A DNA stretch of 64,000 nt from Candidatus Eisenbergiella merdigallinarum (GTDB lineage: Bacteria > Bacillota > Clostridia > Lachnospirales > Lachnospiraceae). The position numbers and the translations under genes were made by a program. Location of the stretch: the NCBI GenBank assembly GCA_019119355.1, contig DWXE01000017.1, positions 1-64,000 on the forward strand, written 5' to 3'. Below, one piece after another: positions 42,494 through 50,182 of this stretch. The notes below the pieces were generated by a model. It was given only the letters and a program-made list of their open reading frames with translations, was not told where the DNA came from and made no database searches. Each line of letters starts with the position of its first letter. The first letter of the stretch is position 1.

Positions 42494-43789
42494 ATGGAAG
42501 AAAATCAACAGAATCAGGATATTGAATTCATCAAGGAAAAAGTGAAGGAACGCCCTCTGAACCGGAAAAAGCTGATGCGCCGCACGCTGCTGACCGCCAG
42601 CATGGCAGTGATTTTCGGGCTCATCGCCTGCTTCACCTTCCTGGTGCTGGAACCGGTCTTTTCCAACCTCCTTTATCCCGAGGAGGAACCTCAGCAGGTG
42701 GAGCTTAAGGAGGAGAATATCGCGGAGGAAATCGGGCCGGAAGATATGCTTCTGGAGGAGGAAACGCAGGAAGAGAGCCAGCCTCAGACCGTGGTGGAGA
42801 AGGTTGAGCTGGAAATGAGCGACTTTCAGCGGCTGTACCGGACGATGTACGCCCTGGGGCAGGAGGTGGCGAAGCAATCCCTGGTGACGGTGACGGGCGT
42901 TTCCTCGGATGTGGACTGGTTCAACAACCCATACGAAAACCAGGGGCGCACGGCTGGGCTCATCGTGGCGGACAACGGCCAGGAGCTTCTGATCCTGTCG
43001 GACAGCTCCGTCCTGGAGGGGGCGGAAACCATGGAAGTGACCTTTTCCGACGGCGCGAAGGCCAAAGCGGAGCTCAAGAGCCAGGATGAAGAAACCGGCC
43101 TGGCGGTGGTGGCCGTGAAGCTGTCCGAGATGGAAGAAGGGACCAGGGAATCCGTAAAGGCGGCGGTGCTGGGCGGATCGGGAAGCAGCCTTCTGGCCAC
43201 GCCGGTGCTGGCGCTGGGACGTCCCGCAGGCACTTCGGGCTCCGTGATCTTCGGCATGGTCACCTCCACCGATCAGCGGCTGAACCTGGAGGATCACAAC
43301 CTGCAGATGCTGACCACGGATATGGTGGGGAAAAACAATTCCAGCGGGATCCTGATCAATCTTTCCCGGCAGGTGGTGGGGATCCTTCTTCCGGGAGCCG
43401 GGGATGGGGAAGGCGAAGACGATTCCCGGCTGCTCACGGCCTACGGGATCACGGATCTCCTTCCCATCATCCGCAAGCTTTCCAACGGCCAGCAGATCGC
43501 CCATCTGGGGATCCGGGGCACCGACGTGCCGGCCGAGGTCAACGGGGAAAACGGCGTGCCCCTGGGGGCCTATGTGACGGAGATCCGGATGGACTCCCCC
43601 GCCATGCGCGCGGGGATCCAGAGCGGGGACGTGATCACGAAGCTGGGCACTTCCGAAATCGAGTCCTTTTCGGACTACCAGGACGCCCTGATGGAACTCT
43701 CCCCAAACTCCGGGGTCACCGTGACGCTGATGCGCCAGGGGCAGGCGGAGTATCAGGAGATGACGCTGGAAGTGATGCCGGAAGGGTGA
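42494..43789 (+). CDS. HtrA-like membrane-anchored PDZ protein, probably protease-dead
   Basis: The 431-residue product has a short cytoplasmic tail, one membrane helix (about 38-62) and an acidic linker. A trypsin-like beta-barrel region (about 125-310) and a C-terminal PDZ domain (GAYVTEIRMDSPAMRAGIQSGDVITKLG) follow. At the sites where HtrA/DegP carries its triad, the expected TNNHVV (His) reads ILSDSSVLEG. The DLAVIK (Asp) site reads ETGLAVVAVKL. GNSGGPL (Ser) reads NNSSGIL, where only a serine could be retained. Loss of His and Asp suggests a non-catalytic scaffold or sensor. This is inferred from motif comparison by eye. Confidence 0.8.
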   Translation: MEENQQNQDIEFIKEKVKERPLNRKKLMRRTLLTASMAVIFGLIACFTFLVLEPVFSNLLYPEEEPQQVELKEENIAEEIGPEDMLLEEETQEESQPQTVVEKVELEMSDFQRLYRTMYALGQEVAKQSLVTVTGVSSDVDWFNNPYENQGRTAGLIVADNGQELLILSDSSVLEGAETMEVTFSDGAKAKAELKSQDEETGLAVVAVKLSEMEEGTRESVKAAVLGGSGSSLLATPVLALGRPAGTSGSVIFGMVTSTDQRLNLEDHNLQMLTTDMVGKNNSSGILINLSRQVVGILLPGAGDGEGEDDSRLLTAYGITDLLPIIRKLSNGQQIAHLGIRGTDVPAEVNGENGVPLGAYVTEIRMDSPAMRAGIQSGDVITKLGTSEIESFSDYQDALMELSPNSGVTVTLMRQGQAEYQEMTLEVMPEG

Positions 43790-43792
43790 GAT

Positions 43793-43831
43793 CGGCCGGA
43801 AACCGGAGCGCGGGTATGCGTTCCGGCCGTC
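43793..43831. other. GC-rich hairpin downstream of the HtrA-like gene
   Basis: CGGCCGGAA pairs with TTCCGGCCG around about 21 bases. No T tract follows directly, so termination is uncertain. Confidence 0.35.
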
Positions 43832-43945
43832 CGGAGCGGGAAGGAACGGGGCGAAACGCGCGGCCGCCCGCCGCTTTTCTGCAGGAGAAAAGAACAAAAA
43901 CATACCATATAAGAATATTAAGAAAGAGAAAAGAGGAAAAACGGG

Positions 43946-44890
43946 ATGAAATACATCAAAGACTATAAGGAAGGCGATCGGGTCTTCGACATTTATCTGT
44001 GCAAACACAAGCAGTCCGCCGTGACGAAAAACGGGAAGCCCTACGATACGGTGATCCTGCAGGACAGGACCGGCACGCTGGACGCGAAAATCTGGGATCC
44101 CAACAGCGCGGGAATCGACGACTTCAACAGCCTGGATTACATCGAGGTGTACGGGGACGTGACCAGCTTCCAGGGCGCGCTGCAGGTCAACGTCAAGCGT
44201 GTGCGTCTCTGCCGGGAAGGGGAATACGAGCCCGCCAATTACCTTCCGGTGAGCCGCTATGACAACGACGGGATGTATCAGGAGCTTCTGGGCCATATCG
44301 CCGGACTGGAAAATCCCTGGCTGAAACAGCTGCTGAAGGCTTTCTTCGTGGAGGACGGGGATTTCATCGCCGCATTCCGCAAGTCCTCTGCCGCCAAAAG
44401 CGTTCATCACGGCTTTGTGGGCGGCCTGCTGGAGCACACCCTGAGCGTGGTACGGATGTGCGACTATTTCTGCAAGGCATATCCCCTGCTGAAGAGGGAT
44501 CTTCTGCTGACGGCCGCCATGTGTCACGACATCGGCAAGACCAGGGAGCTGTCGCTGTTTCCGCAGAACGATTATACGGACGACGGGCAGTTTTTGGGGC
44601 ATATCGTCATGGGCTCGGAAATGGTGGGAGAAAAAATCCGCGCCATCCCGGGCTTTCCGCCCGTGCTGGAGGCCCAGCTGAAACACTGCATCCTGGCCCA
44701 CCACGGGGAATACGAATACGGCTCGCCCAAAAAGCCCGCCATCATGGAAGCCCTGGCGCTGAATCTGGCGGACAACGCGGACGCCAAACTGGAGATCTTT
44801 ACGGAAATTCTGGAAGGAACGACGGAGCAGGGCTGGCTGGGCTACAACCGGCTCTTCGAATCCAATCTGCGGGGCACGCGGATGGAATGA
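43946..44890 (+). CDS. yhaM: 3'-5' exoribonuclease YhaM-type
   Basis: The 314-residue product has an N-terminal OB-fold (VILQDRTGTLDAKIWDPN, YIEVYGDVTSFQGALQVNV) and a C-terminal HD domain. The metal ligands are visible in HHGFVGGLLEHTLSV, AAMCHDIGKTRELS and HCILAHHGEYEYGSP. Length and order match YhaM, which degrades RNA (and DNA) 3' to 5'. It is followed after 28 bases by the RlmD-type gene. Confidence 0.94.
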   Translation: MKYIKDYKEGDRVFDIYLCKHKQSAVTKNGKPYDTVILQDRTGTLDAKIWDPNSAGIDDFNSLDYIEVYGDVTSFQGALQVNVKRVRLCREGEYEPANYLPVSRYDNDGMYQELLGHIAGLENPWLKQLLKAFFVEDGDFIAAFRKSSAAKSVHHGFVGGLLEHTLSVVRMCDYFCKAYPLLKRDLLLTAAMCHDIGKTRELSLFPQNDYTDDGQFLGHIVMGSEMVGEKIRAIPGFPPVLEAQLKHCILAHHGEYEYGSPKKPAIMEALALNLADNADAKLEIFTEILEGTTEQGWLGYNRLFESNLRGTRME

Positions 44891-44918
44891 CGGATGGAAG
44901 GAAAGGCGGAAACGCGGG

Positions 44919-46439
44919 ATGAACGTTCAGAAAAATCAGATTTATACGGTGGAAATCACGGATCTGGGAGCCGACGGAGAGGGAATCGGGCATCTGCAGG
45001 AGCGGGAAAGCGCGGGGAAAATGCCGGCGCGCGGCCGGATGGGAAGCGCCGGCGCGCCGTCTGCGGACACGCCGCCCGCAGGCCCTTTCGGCGCGGACAG
45101 CGGGAAGGCTAATCCCGGAGGTTATACGCTCTTCGTCAAGGACGCGCTGATCGGAGACGTGGTGCGGGCCAGGATCGTGAAAGCGAAAAAAGGATACGCC
45201 TATGCCCGGCTGGAGGAAATCCTGACCCCCTCCCGGGACCGGGTGGAAGCGCCCTGCCCTTACGCCCGCCAGTGCGGGGGCTGTCAGCTGCAGGCCCTGT
45301 CCTATGAAAAACAGCTGGCGTTCAAGGACCGGAAAGTGAAAAACAATCTGATCCGGATTGGGGGCTTTTCCCCGGAATTCGTGGAACGGATCATGGAAGC
45401 GCCGGTGGGGATGGAGCCCTCCGACGGCTTTGGGGCGCCGTATCGGTATCGCAACAAGGCCCAGTTCCCGGTGGGGCGCGACCGGCAGGGGAGGCTGATC
45501 ACCGGATTTTACGCGGGACGCACCCATTCCATCATCGAGAACCGGGATTGCCTTCTGGGCGTAACGGAAAATGAAACCGTCCTGAATACGGTGCTGGATT
45601 TCGCGGAAGAAAAAGGGATCGACGCCTACGATGAGAAGACCGGAAAGGGGCTTTTGCGCCATGTGCTCATCCGGAAAGGCTTTGCCACCGGACAGGTGAT
45701 GGTCTGCCTGGTCTTAAACGGCGCGCGCCTGCCGGAAGAGGAGGAACTTGCGGACCGGCTGTTTTCCGCCGTGCCCGGGATGACCAGCTTTTCCGTCAAC
45801 GTCAACCGCGAGTCCACCAACGTGATTTTGGGAGAAAAGACCCGGCTGATCCGGGGCTCAGAACGGATCGAGGATCAGATCGGGGGGCTGACCTTCTCCA
45901 TTTCCCCCCGTTCGTTCTATCAGGTCAATCCCGTTCAGACCGAACGGATCTATGCCCAGGCCCTGGAATACGCCGGGCTTACCGGACGCGAAACGGTCTG
46001 GGATCTCTATTGCGGCATCGGAACCATTTCCCTGTTTCTGGCGCGGAAGGCGAAGTCGGTCTACGGGGTGGAAATCGTTCCCGAGGCCATCGACGACGCC
46101 AAAAGGAACGCGGAGCGCAACGGGATCCGAAACGCCCATTTTTATGTGGGAAAGGCGGAGGAGGTGCTGCCGGAAAAGTACGAAAAGGAAGGGATTTTCG
46201 CCGATGTGATCGTGGTGGATCCGCCCAGAAAGGGATGCGACGAAGCCTGCCTTTCCACCATGGTCCGGATGCGGCCGAAACGGATCGTGTACGTCAGCTG
46301 CGATTCCGCCACGCTGGCGAGGGACCTGAAGTATCTGACCGGAAACGGGTATGAAGCGGTGAAGGGAAGGGCGATCGATAATTTCCCGGGGGGAGTACAC
46401 TGCGAGGCCTGCGTGAAGCTGGAGCGGATTGATGAGTAA
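44919..46439 (+). CDS. rlmD: 23S rRNA (uracil-1939-C5)-methyltransferase RlmD-type
   Basis: The 506-residue product has an N-terminal TRAM domain, a 4Fe-4S site (CPYARQCGGCQLQALSYEKQ) and a SAM-binding core (VWDLYCGIGTISLFLARK). The catalytic Cys is in VYVSCDSATLARDLKYL after VDPPRKGCDEA. About 40 extra residues (roughly 27-67, rich in Gly, Ala, Pro and Arg, including ESAGKMPARGRMGSAGAPSA) interrupt the TRAM domain. The DNA encoding them is GC-rich and partly palindromic. The related RlmCD specificity (747 and 1939) cannot be excluded. Confidence 0.92.
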   Translation: MNVQKNQIYTVEITDLGADGEGIGHLQERESAGKMPARGRMGSAGAPSADTPPAGPFGADSGKANPGGYTLFVKDALIGDVVRARIVKAKKGYAYARLEEILTPSRDRVEAPCPYARQCGGCQLQALSYEKQLAFKDRKVKNNLIRIGGFSPEFVERIMEAPVGMEPSDGFGAPYRYRNKAQFPVGRDRQGRLITGFYAGRTHSIIENRDCLLGVTENETVLNTVLDFAEEKGIDAYDEKTGKGLLRHVLIRKGFATGQVMVCLVLNGARLPEEEELADRLFSAVPGMTSFSVNVNRESTNVILGEKTRLIRGSERIEDQIGGLTFSISPRSFYQVNPVQTERIYAQALEYAGLTGRETVWDLYCGIGTISLFLARKAKSVYGVEIVPEAIDDAKRNAERNGIRNAHFYVGKAEEVLPEKYEKEGIFADVIVVDPPRKGCDEACLSTMVRMRPKRIVYVSCDSATLARDLKYLTGNGYEAVKGRAIDNFPGGVHCEACVKLERIDE

Positions 46440-46448
46440 AATTTTATA

Positions 46449-46478
46449 GTCTTTTTTCGCATCGTGAATAAAAAAGAC
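46449..46478. terminator. AT-rich hairpin after rlmD
   Basis: GTCTTTTTT and AAAAAAGAC form a 9-bp stem with a 12-base loop, ten bases after the rlmD stop. A weak terminator is possible. Confidence 0.35.
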
Positions 46479-46502
46479 AAAAATAAAGAGGAGGATTGCA
46501 GA

Positions 46503-47060
46503 ATGAGAAAAAACTTTGGAGCGAAACCGTGGACATATCCCCAGCCGGTATTTATTATCGGAAGCTATGATGAGGACGGAAAAGCGGATGCGATGAACGC
46601 GGCCTGGGGCGGGATCAGCTGCGATACGGAGCTGTGCATGTGCCTTAGCGCAGGGCATAAGACCACAAAGAATATTTTGAAGAAGAAGGCTTTTACCGTG
46701 AGCATCGCGACGGCGAAATATCTGGAAGCGTGCGACTATGTGGGGATCGTTTCCGGAAACGACGTCCCCGATAAAATGGAAAAGGCGGGGTTCCATTCCG
46801 CAAAGGCGGAGTTTGTGGACGCTCCGGTTCTGGAGGAACTGCCGATGACGCTGGAGTGCAAACTGATCAATTACGATCCGGAAAACTGCCATCTCTTCGG
46901 AGAGATTGTAAATGTATCCGCGGATGAAAGCATTCTCACCGACGGTAGGATTGATGTGATGAAACTCGCGCCCATCACTTTCGATCCAGTGAGCAATTCC
47001 TACCATATCATCGGAGAAAAAGTCGGAAATGCTTTTCGGGATGGAATGAATCTGAAGTAA
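46503..47060 (+). CDS. Flavin reductase-like FMN-binding protein
   Basis: The product is 185 residues from the ATG preceded by GAGGAGG. The split-barrel pattern of the flavin-reductase-like family is visible: PVFIIGSYDEDGKADAMNAAW near the start, LCMCLSAGHKTTKNI and FTVSIATAKYLEACDYVG. A C-terminal APITFDPVSNSYHIIGEKVG follows. Such proteins bind FMN and may reduce flavin or an oxidised substrate with NAD(P)H; the substrate is not known. Base composition becomes more AT-rich from here toward the CRISPR array. Confidence 0.87.
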   Translation: MRKNFGAKPWTYPQPVFIIGSYDEDGKADAMNAAWGGISCDTELCMCLSAGHKTTKNILKKKAFTVSIATAKYLEACDYVGIVSGNDVPDKMEKAGFHSAKAEFVDAPVLEELPMTLECKLINYDPENCHLFGEIVNVSADESILTDGRIDVMKLAPITFDPVSNSYHIIGEKVGNAFRDGMNLK

Positions 47061-47116
47061 AGTTCCCCGCTTTCGCTTCTGTGAAATCAGGAATTTAAAA
47101 TGAGAGTGAGAGGAGT

Positions 47117-47587
47117 ATGATGGAGATTTGTCTGCAAAAAGTAGGGTCAAATGAACGGGAGGTCCTGTTTCGGCTTTTACAGTATTCCCTTTTTGAGGAG
47201 AGCGCAACGGACCAGAACAGTATGGGAGAAGACGGACTGTTTGCATATCCGTGGTTTGACTGCTATTTTACTGAAAAAGAACGGGAAGCCTACTTCATTC
47301 GGGAAGCAGGAAAGGGAAAACTTCTGGGTTTTGTCATGATCAATACCTGTTTGCAAAGAACGACCAATGGCCATAGCATTGCGGAATTTATGGTTCTTCC
47401 CGGTTACAGGAGAAGGAAGATCGGAATGCGGGCGGCCGTGCAGTGCTTTGAGATGCACCCTGGCGTCTGGGAGGTTTCGCCTGCTGATGGAAGTGAAGGC
47501 GCGTTTCAGTTTTGGAAAAATGTTATCGGGAAATATGCGGGGGAGCAGGTGCGTTATGAGGACGGGATATTTCTGTTCTGCAAATGA
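47117..47587 (+). CDS. GNAT-family acetyltransferase
   Basis: The 156-residue product has a single GNAT domain. AEFMVLPGYRRRKIGMRAAVQ carries the acetyl-CoA loop (R-x-x-x-I-G variant), and GAFQFWKNVIGKYAGE is the C-terminal strand-helix. GAGAGGAG precedes two adjacent ATG codons. The Q/R-x-x-G-x-G loop is atypical (RRRKIG), though this occurs in active relatives. The substrate is unknown. It is the last gene before the CRISPR leader. Confidence 0.85.
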   Translation: MMEICLQKVGSNEREVLFRLLQYSLFEESATDQNSMGEDGLFAYPWFDCYFTEKEREAYFIREAGKGKLLGFVMINTCLQRTTNGHSIAEFMVLPGYRRRKIGMRAAVQCFEMHPGVWEVSPADGSEGAFQFWKNVIGKYAGEQVRYEDGIFLFCK

Positions 47588-47901
47588 GAAATATTGTATT
47601 TTGATCAGATTGCAGGAAAATGATTCTCCTGTTTTTTGATAAGGGAGAGGAAACGGCATCAGCATGTCCCGCTGTTGTAAAGCCGCGTTCATTGCCAACA
47701 ATGATGGAAAAACTCAGACAATGGGGTGAAGGTGCGAATATGAAGTGAACATACTTTTCCTGGGGGATTCGCACTTAAGAAACAGATGCATTTTTGAACT
47801 TTATTCGGGAAAAGGACAAATAATCTTGAATAAAGCGAATGAAAATAGTATAATTGCATAAGAAATAGTGGAAATTGCAAACTGATTTATGCTATTTTGC
47901 A
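47588..47901 (+). promoter_or_regulatory. CRISPR leader region
   Basis: A gene-free AT-rich stretch directly before the first repeat. It lies at the end of the array where repeats are intact, as expected for a leader at the acquisition end. Confidence 0.65.
47826..47854 (+). promoter_or_regulatory. Promoter in the CRISPR leader
   Basis: TTGAAT, 17 bases, then TATAAT, with a start expected near 47861, about 40 bases before the first repeat. It would give a precursor crRNA reading left to right, so each repeat ends in GGATTGAAAT at the 5' side of a spacer. Confidence 0.8.
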
Positions 47902-48455
47902 GTCGCTCCCTTGCGGGAGCGTGGATTGAAATTATTGGGAGGGGCGGTTCGCGGTAGATGTACAAAAGTCGCTCCCTTGCGGGAGCGTGGATTGAAATCG
48001 ATGAAATATTCCCGGCAAAATTTCCGGTCATGGTCGCTCCCTCGCGGGAGCGTGGATTGAAATCCGGAAGGATCCCGAATCGCGAATCCCATGGAAGGTC
48101 GCTCCCTTGCGGGAGCGTGGATTGAAATGTGGATGGATGGAATACAAAGACGAAAAATCACCGTCGCTCCCTTGCGGGAGCGTGGATTGAAATCTGTGTG
48201 CTGCTGAAAACGCTGCTGTCAAATGAGTCGCTCCCTCGCGGGAGCGTGGATTGAAATCATACGTATACCAGCAGACGCGTCCCTCACGTGGGTCGCTCCC
48301 TCGCGGGAGCGTGGATTGAAATACAAAACAACCGCCCCGATCCAGTCGGAAGATATGGTCGCTCCCTTGCGGGGGGCATGGATTGAAATTTGATGTACGA
48401 TGCCGGTACGACGACCTTACCGCAGTCGCTCCCCCGCGGGAGCGTATATTAAGAT
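47902..48455 (+). CRISPR. Orphan CRISPR array, type I-C-like repeat, 9 repeats and 8 spacers
   Basis: The 31-base repeat begins GTCGCTCCC, has a GCTCCC/GGGAGC stem with a four-base loop and ends GGATTGAAAT, the pattern of type I-C repeats. Repeats start at 47902, 47968, 48033, 48098, 48163, 48227, 48292, 48358 and 48425. The eight spacers are 33-35 bases and all differ. Loop base variants occur: TTGC in five repeats, TCGC in the third, sixth and seventh. The eighth repeat is 32 bases with a damaged right stem arm (GGGGGGCATG), and the ninth has a CCGC loop and a changed 3' end (TATATTAAGAT), marking the old trailer end. No cas gene is present within the window on either side. Confidence 0.97.
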
Positions 48456-49106
48456 CCCCAGGAAACAAAAGAATCATTGTTCGGAGATATCCTTATCTTT
48501 AGTCTGCTCCTCAAGGAAGGCGCACGGGCTTTGTCTTGTCATTTGCGGCATATACAGCGCCGCCATTGTCCTGTAATTGTTTCATACCGTCATGTTTACG
48601 ATTCCGGCCTTTTCGCCTTTCTCTGGAGAGCAAAGCGGCCTGGCCCGCTGGCTGGTTAAGACAGCGCGGTGTGCGATGACCATTTTGCGGGAGAGTTCAA
48701 ATCGGAGAGGAAGATGGAAGCTGCAGCGCAAAAAGTATCAAAGCTGAAGACTTCATACCTGCTGGATTGCCCCCATGAGGTAAAATACATGGACGGAATG
48801 AAGCGGGGATTAAAATTGGGGAGGCGATGATAGAGGATTATGGAGATACTGGGACGGGCGGGCCGTGAACGATCTGAATGCTCATCGAAACAAAGTCGGG
48901 CGCATCGGGGCAGCCCTGGCTTTGACGTGACAGAGCCTTTGCTTCTGTGATCGGCCAGAGCATGGTTCTCAAAATAAACATACCCCGGCCTTTCAGGGAG
49001 ATCGCCCATTGGAAAGGCCGGGGTATTTGCGCGGAATGCGGGTGCGGACGCGCGAAAACCGGAGAATTGAAACCACGGGAATCTCCGGAATCGGACGAAT
49101 ACAGGA
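48456..49106. other. Gene-poor stretch with a possible gene remnant and a terminator
   Basis: No convincing complete gene. From about 48660 to 48830 the plus strand reads about 55 residues including CDDHFAGEFKSERKMEAAAQ and ending KRGLKLGRR before a stop. It looks protein-like but has no proper start or upstream continuation, so it may be the tail of a decayed gene. The rest up to the AraC gene holds the terminator described separately. A long minus-strand frame over this stretch has no recognisable domain and I do not support it. Confidence 0.4.
48980..49026 (-). terminator. Strong terminator downstream of the AraC-family gene
   Basis: ATACCCCGGCCTTTC and GAAAGGCCGGGGTAT form a perfect 15-bp stem with a 17-base loop. 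Read on the minus strand it is followed by GTTTATTTTG. Confidence 0.8.
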
Positions 49107-50015
49107 TTATCGGCCGGCGCTGCCCTTTCCGCGGATCTTCGCCATGCGTGCCCTAAACTCCGTGGGGCTGGCGTTTTGCAGCCTGCGGAAGGTTTCGGCA
49201 TAGTAGCTGGCGCTGTTGAATCCGGTGGCGAGGGCGATTTCCGTGACGGACAGATCCGTGTTTTGCAGAAGACCCAGGCTTTTGTCCACGCGGTACTGAT
49301 TCAGATATTCGTTGGGCGTTTTGGAAAAATACTTCGCAAACAGTTTGCAGCATTTGCTCTGCCCCACCGCGCCGGATGCGGCGATCTCCGCCAGCGACAG
49401 CCTGCGCTGGTAGTTTTCCTGAATGAAGCCGACCATGTTTTTGATGATCGTCAGATCATGGCCTTGCCGGTTGTCGGCGCAGCCGTCCGCAGGCGCGTGG
49501 TCCCACAACAGGGACCAGATCAGGGAAAAAGAGGAGAGCGCGCGCATGGGGGCGGAGCGCTCCGCCCTGTTTTGGTGCAGCAGGGAAAGCTGGGAGAGGA
49601 TTTCCTGCTGCCACGGGACGCCGGAATCCAGCGCCAGGAAAGGAAGGCCGTTATTCCGGAGCAGGGGGAGAACAAAATCCTTCTCGAGTGAAAAGGAGGA
49701 GCACAGAAGCATGGGGTGAAAAAGGATGCAAAGAAAATCGCATTCCCGGTTTTGGTATGAAAATCCGAAGTGCATCTGCCCCGAATTGACAAAAATCCCC
49801 TCTCCGCCGCACAGGTCGATGATCTCTCCGTTGATATAATATTTCATCCGGCCGGACAAAACGGATATGAATTCGATATCGTCATGCCAGTGGTTGGGAG
49901 CTTTCTGGCCGGGATATTCTGACAGGAGGGACCGGCGTATGTAAATGGGATAATCGGCAAAATCATAGCGGACCCGTTCGGAGCGGTCGTCGTTGAGCAA
50001 AATGGGAGGAATCAT
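49107..50015 (-). CDS. AraC-family transcriptional regulator
   Basis: The 302-residue product has an N-terminal cupin (HWHDDIEFISVLSGRMKYYING, FVNSGQMHFGFSY) and a C-terminal double HTH at about 190-290 (LAEIAASGAVGQSKCCKLFAKYF and VTEIALATGFNSASYYAETFRR). It is divergent from a MATE transporter operon, which is a plausible target. A consensus-like promoter lies about 72 bases upstream of its start. A 15-bp hairpin terminator follows. Confidence 0.93.
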   Translation of the reverse strand: MIPPILLNDDRSERVRYDFADYPIYIRRSLLSEYPGQKAPNHWHDDIEFISVLSGRMKYYINGEIIDLCGGEGIFVNSGQMHFGFSYQNRECDFLCILFHPMLLCSSFSLEKDFVLPLLRNNGLPFLALDSGVPWQQEILSQLSLLHQNRAERSAPMRALSSFSLIWSLLWDHAPADGCADNRQGHDLTIIKNMVGFIQENYQRRLSLAEIAASGAVGQSKCCKLFAKYFSKTPNEYLNQYRVDKSLGLLQNTDLSVTEIALATGFNSASYYAETFRRLQNASPTEFRARMAKIRGKGSAGR

Positions 50016-50086
50016 GGCATCGCCTCGCAGGATTGTTATAAAATAGCGCAGATATCCGATAGTAAAGGAACAAAATTCACTGTAAA

Positions 50087-50115
50087 ATTATAGCCTGTGA
50101 CAGAGCCGAAGTCAA
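50087..50115 (-). promoter_or_regulatory. Promoter of the AraC-family gene
   Basis: On the minus strand, TTGACT, exactly 17 bases, then TATAAT. It gives a leader of about 65 bases. Confidence 0.85.
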
Positions 50116-50182
50116 GAAAACGGGAAGCCGGGAATATGGCAGGAACGGATGACGACGGCGGGAGACGCAGGAGGAAAATTGG

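Noticed and set aside
47801-48477. Several minus-strand frames across the CRISPR array with repeating peptides
   Set aside because: The repeated FNPRSRKGAT-like peptides simply translate the CRISPR repeat on the opposite strand.
48656-49201. A 181-residue minus-strand frame between the CRISPR array and the AraC gene
   Set aside because: It crosses the strong 15-bp terminator hairpin, overlaps the AraC coding end and has no domain or ribosome site.
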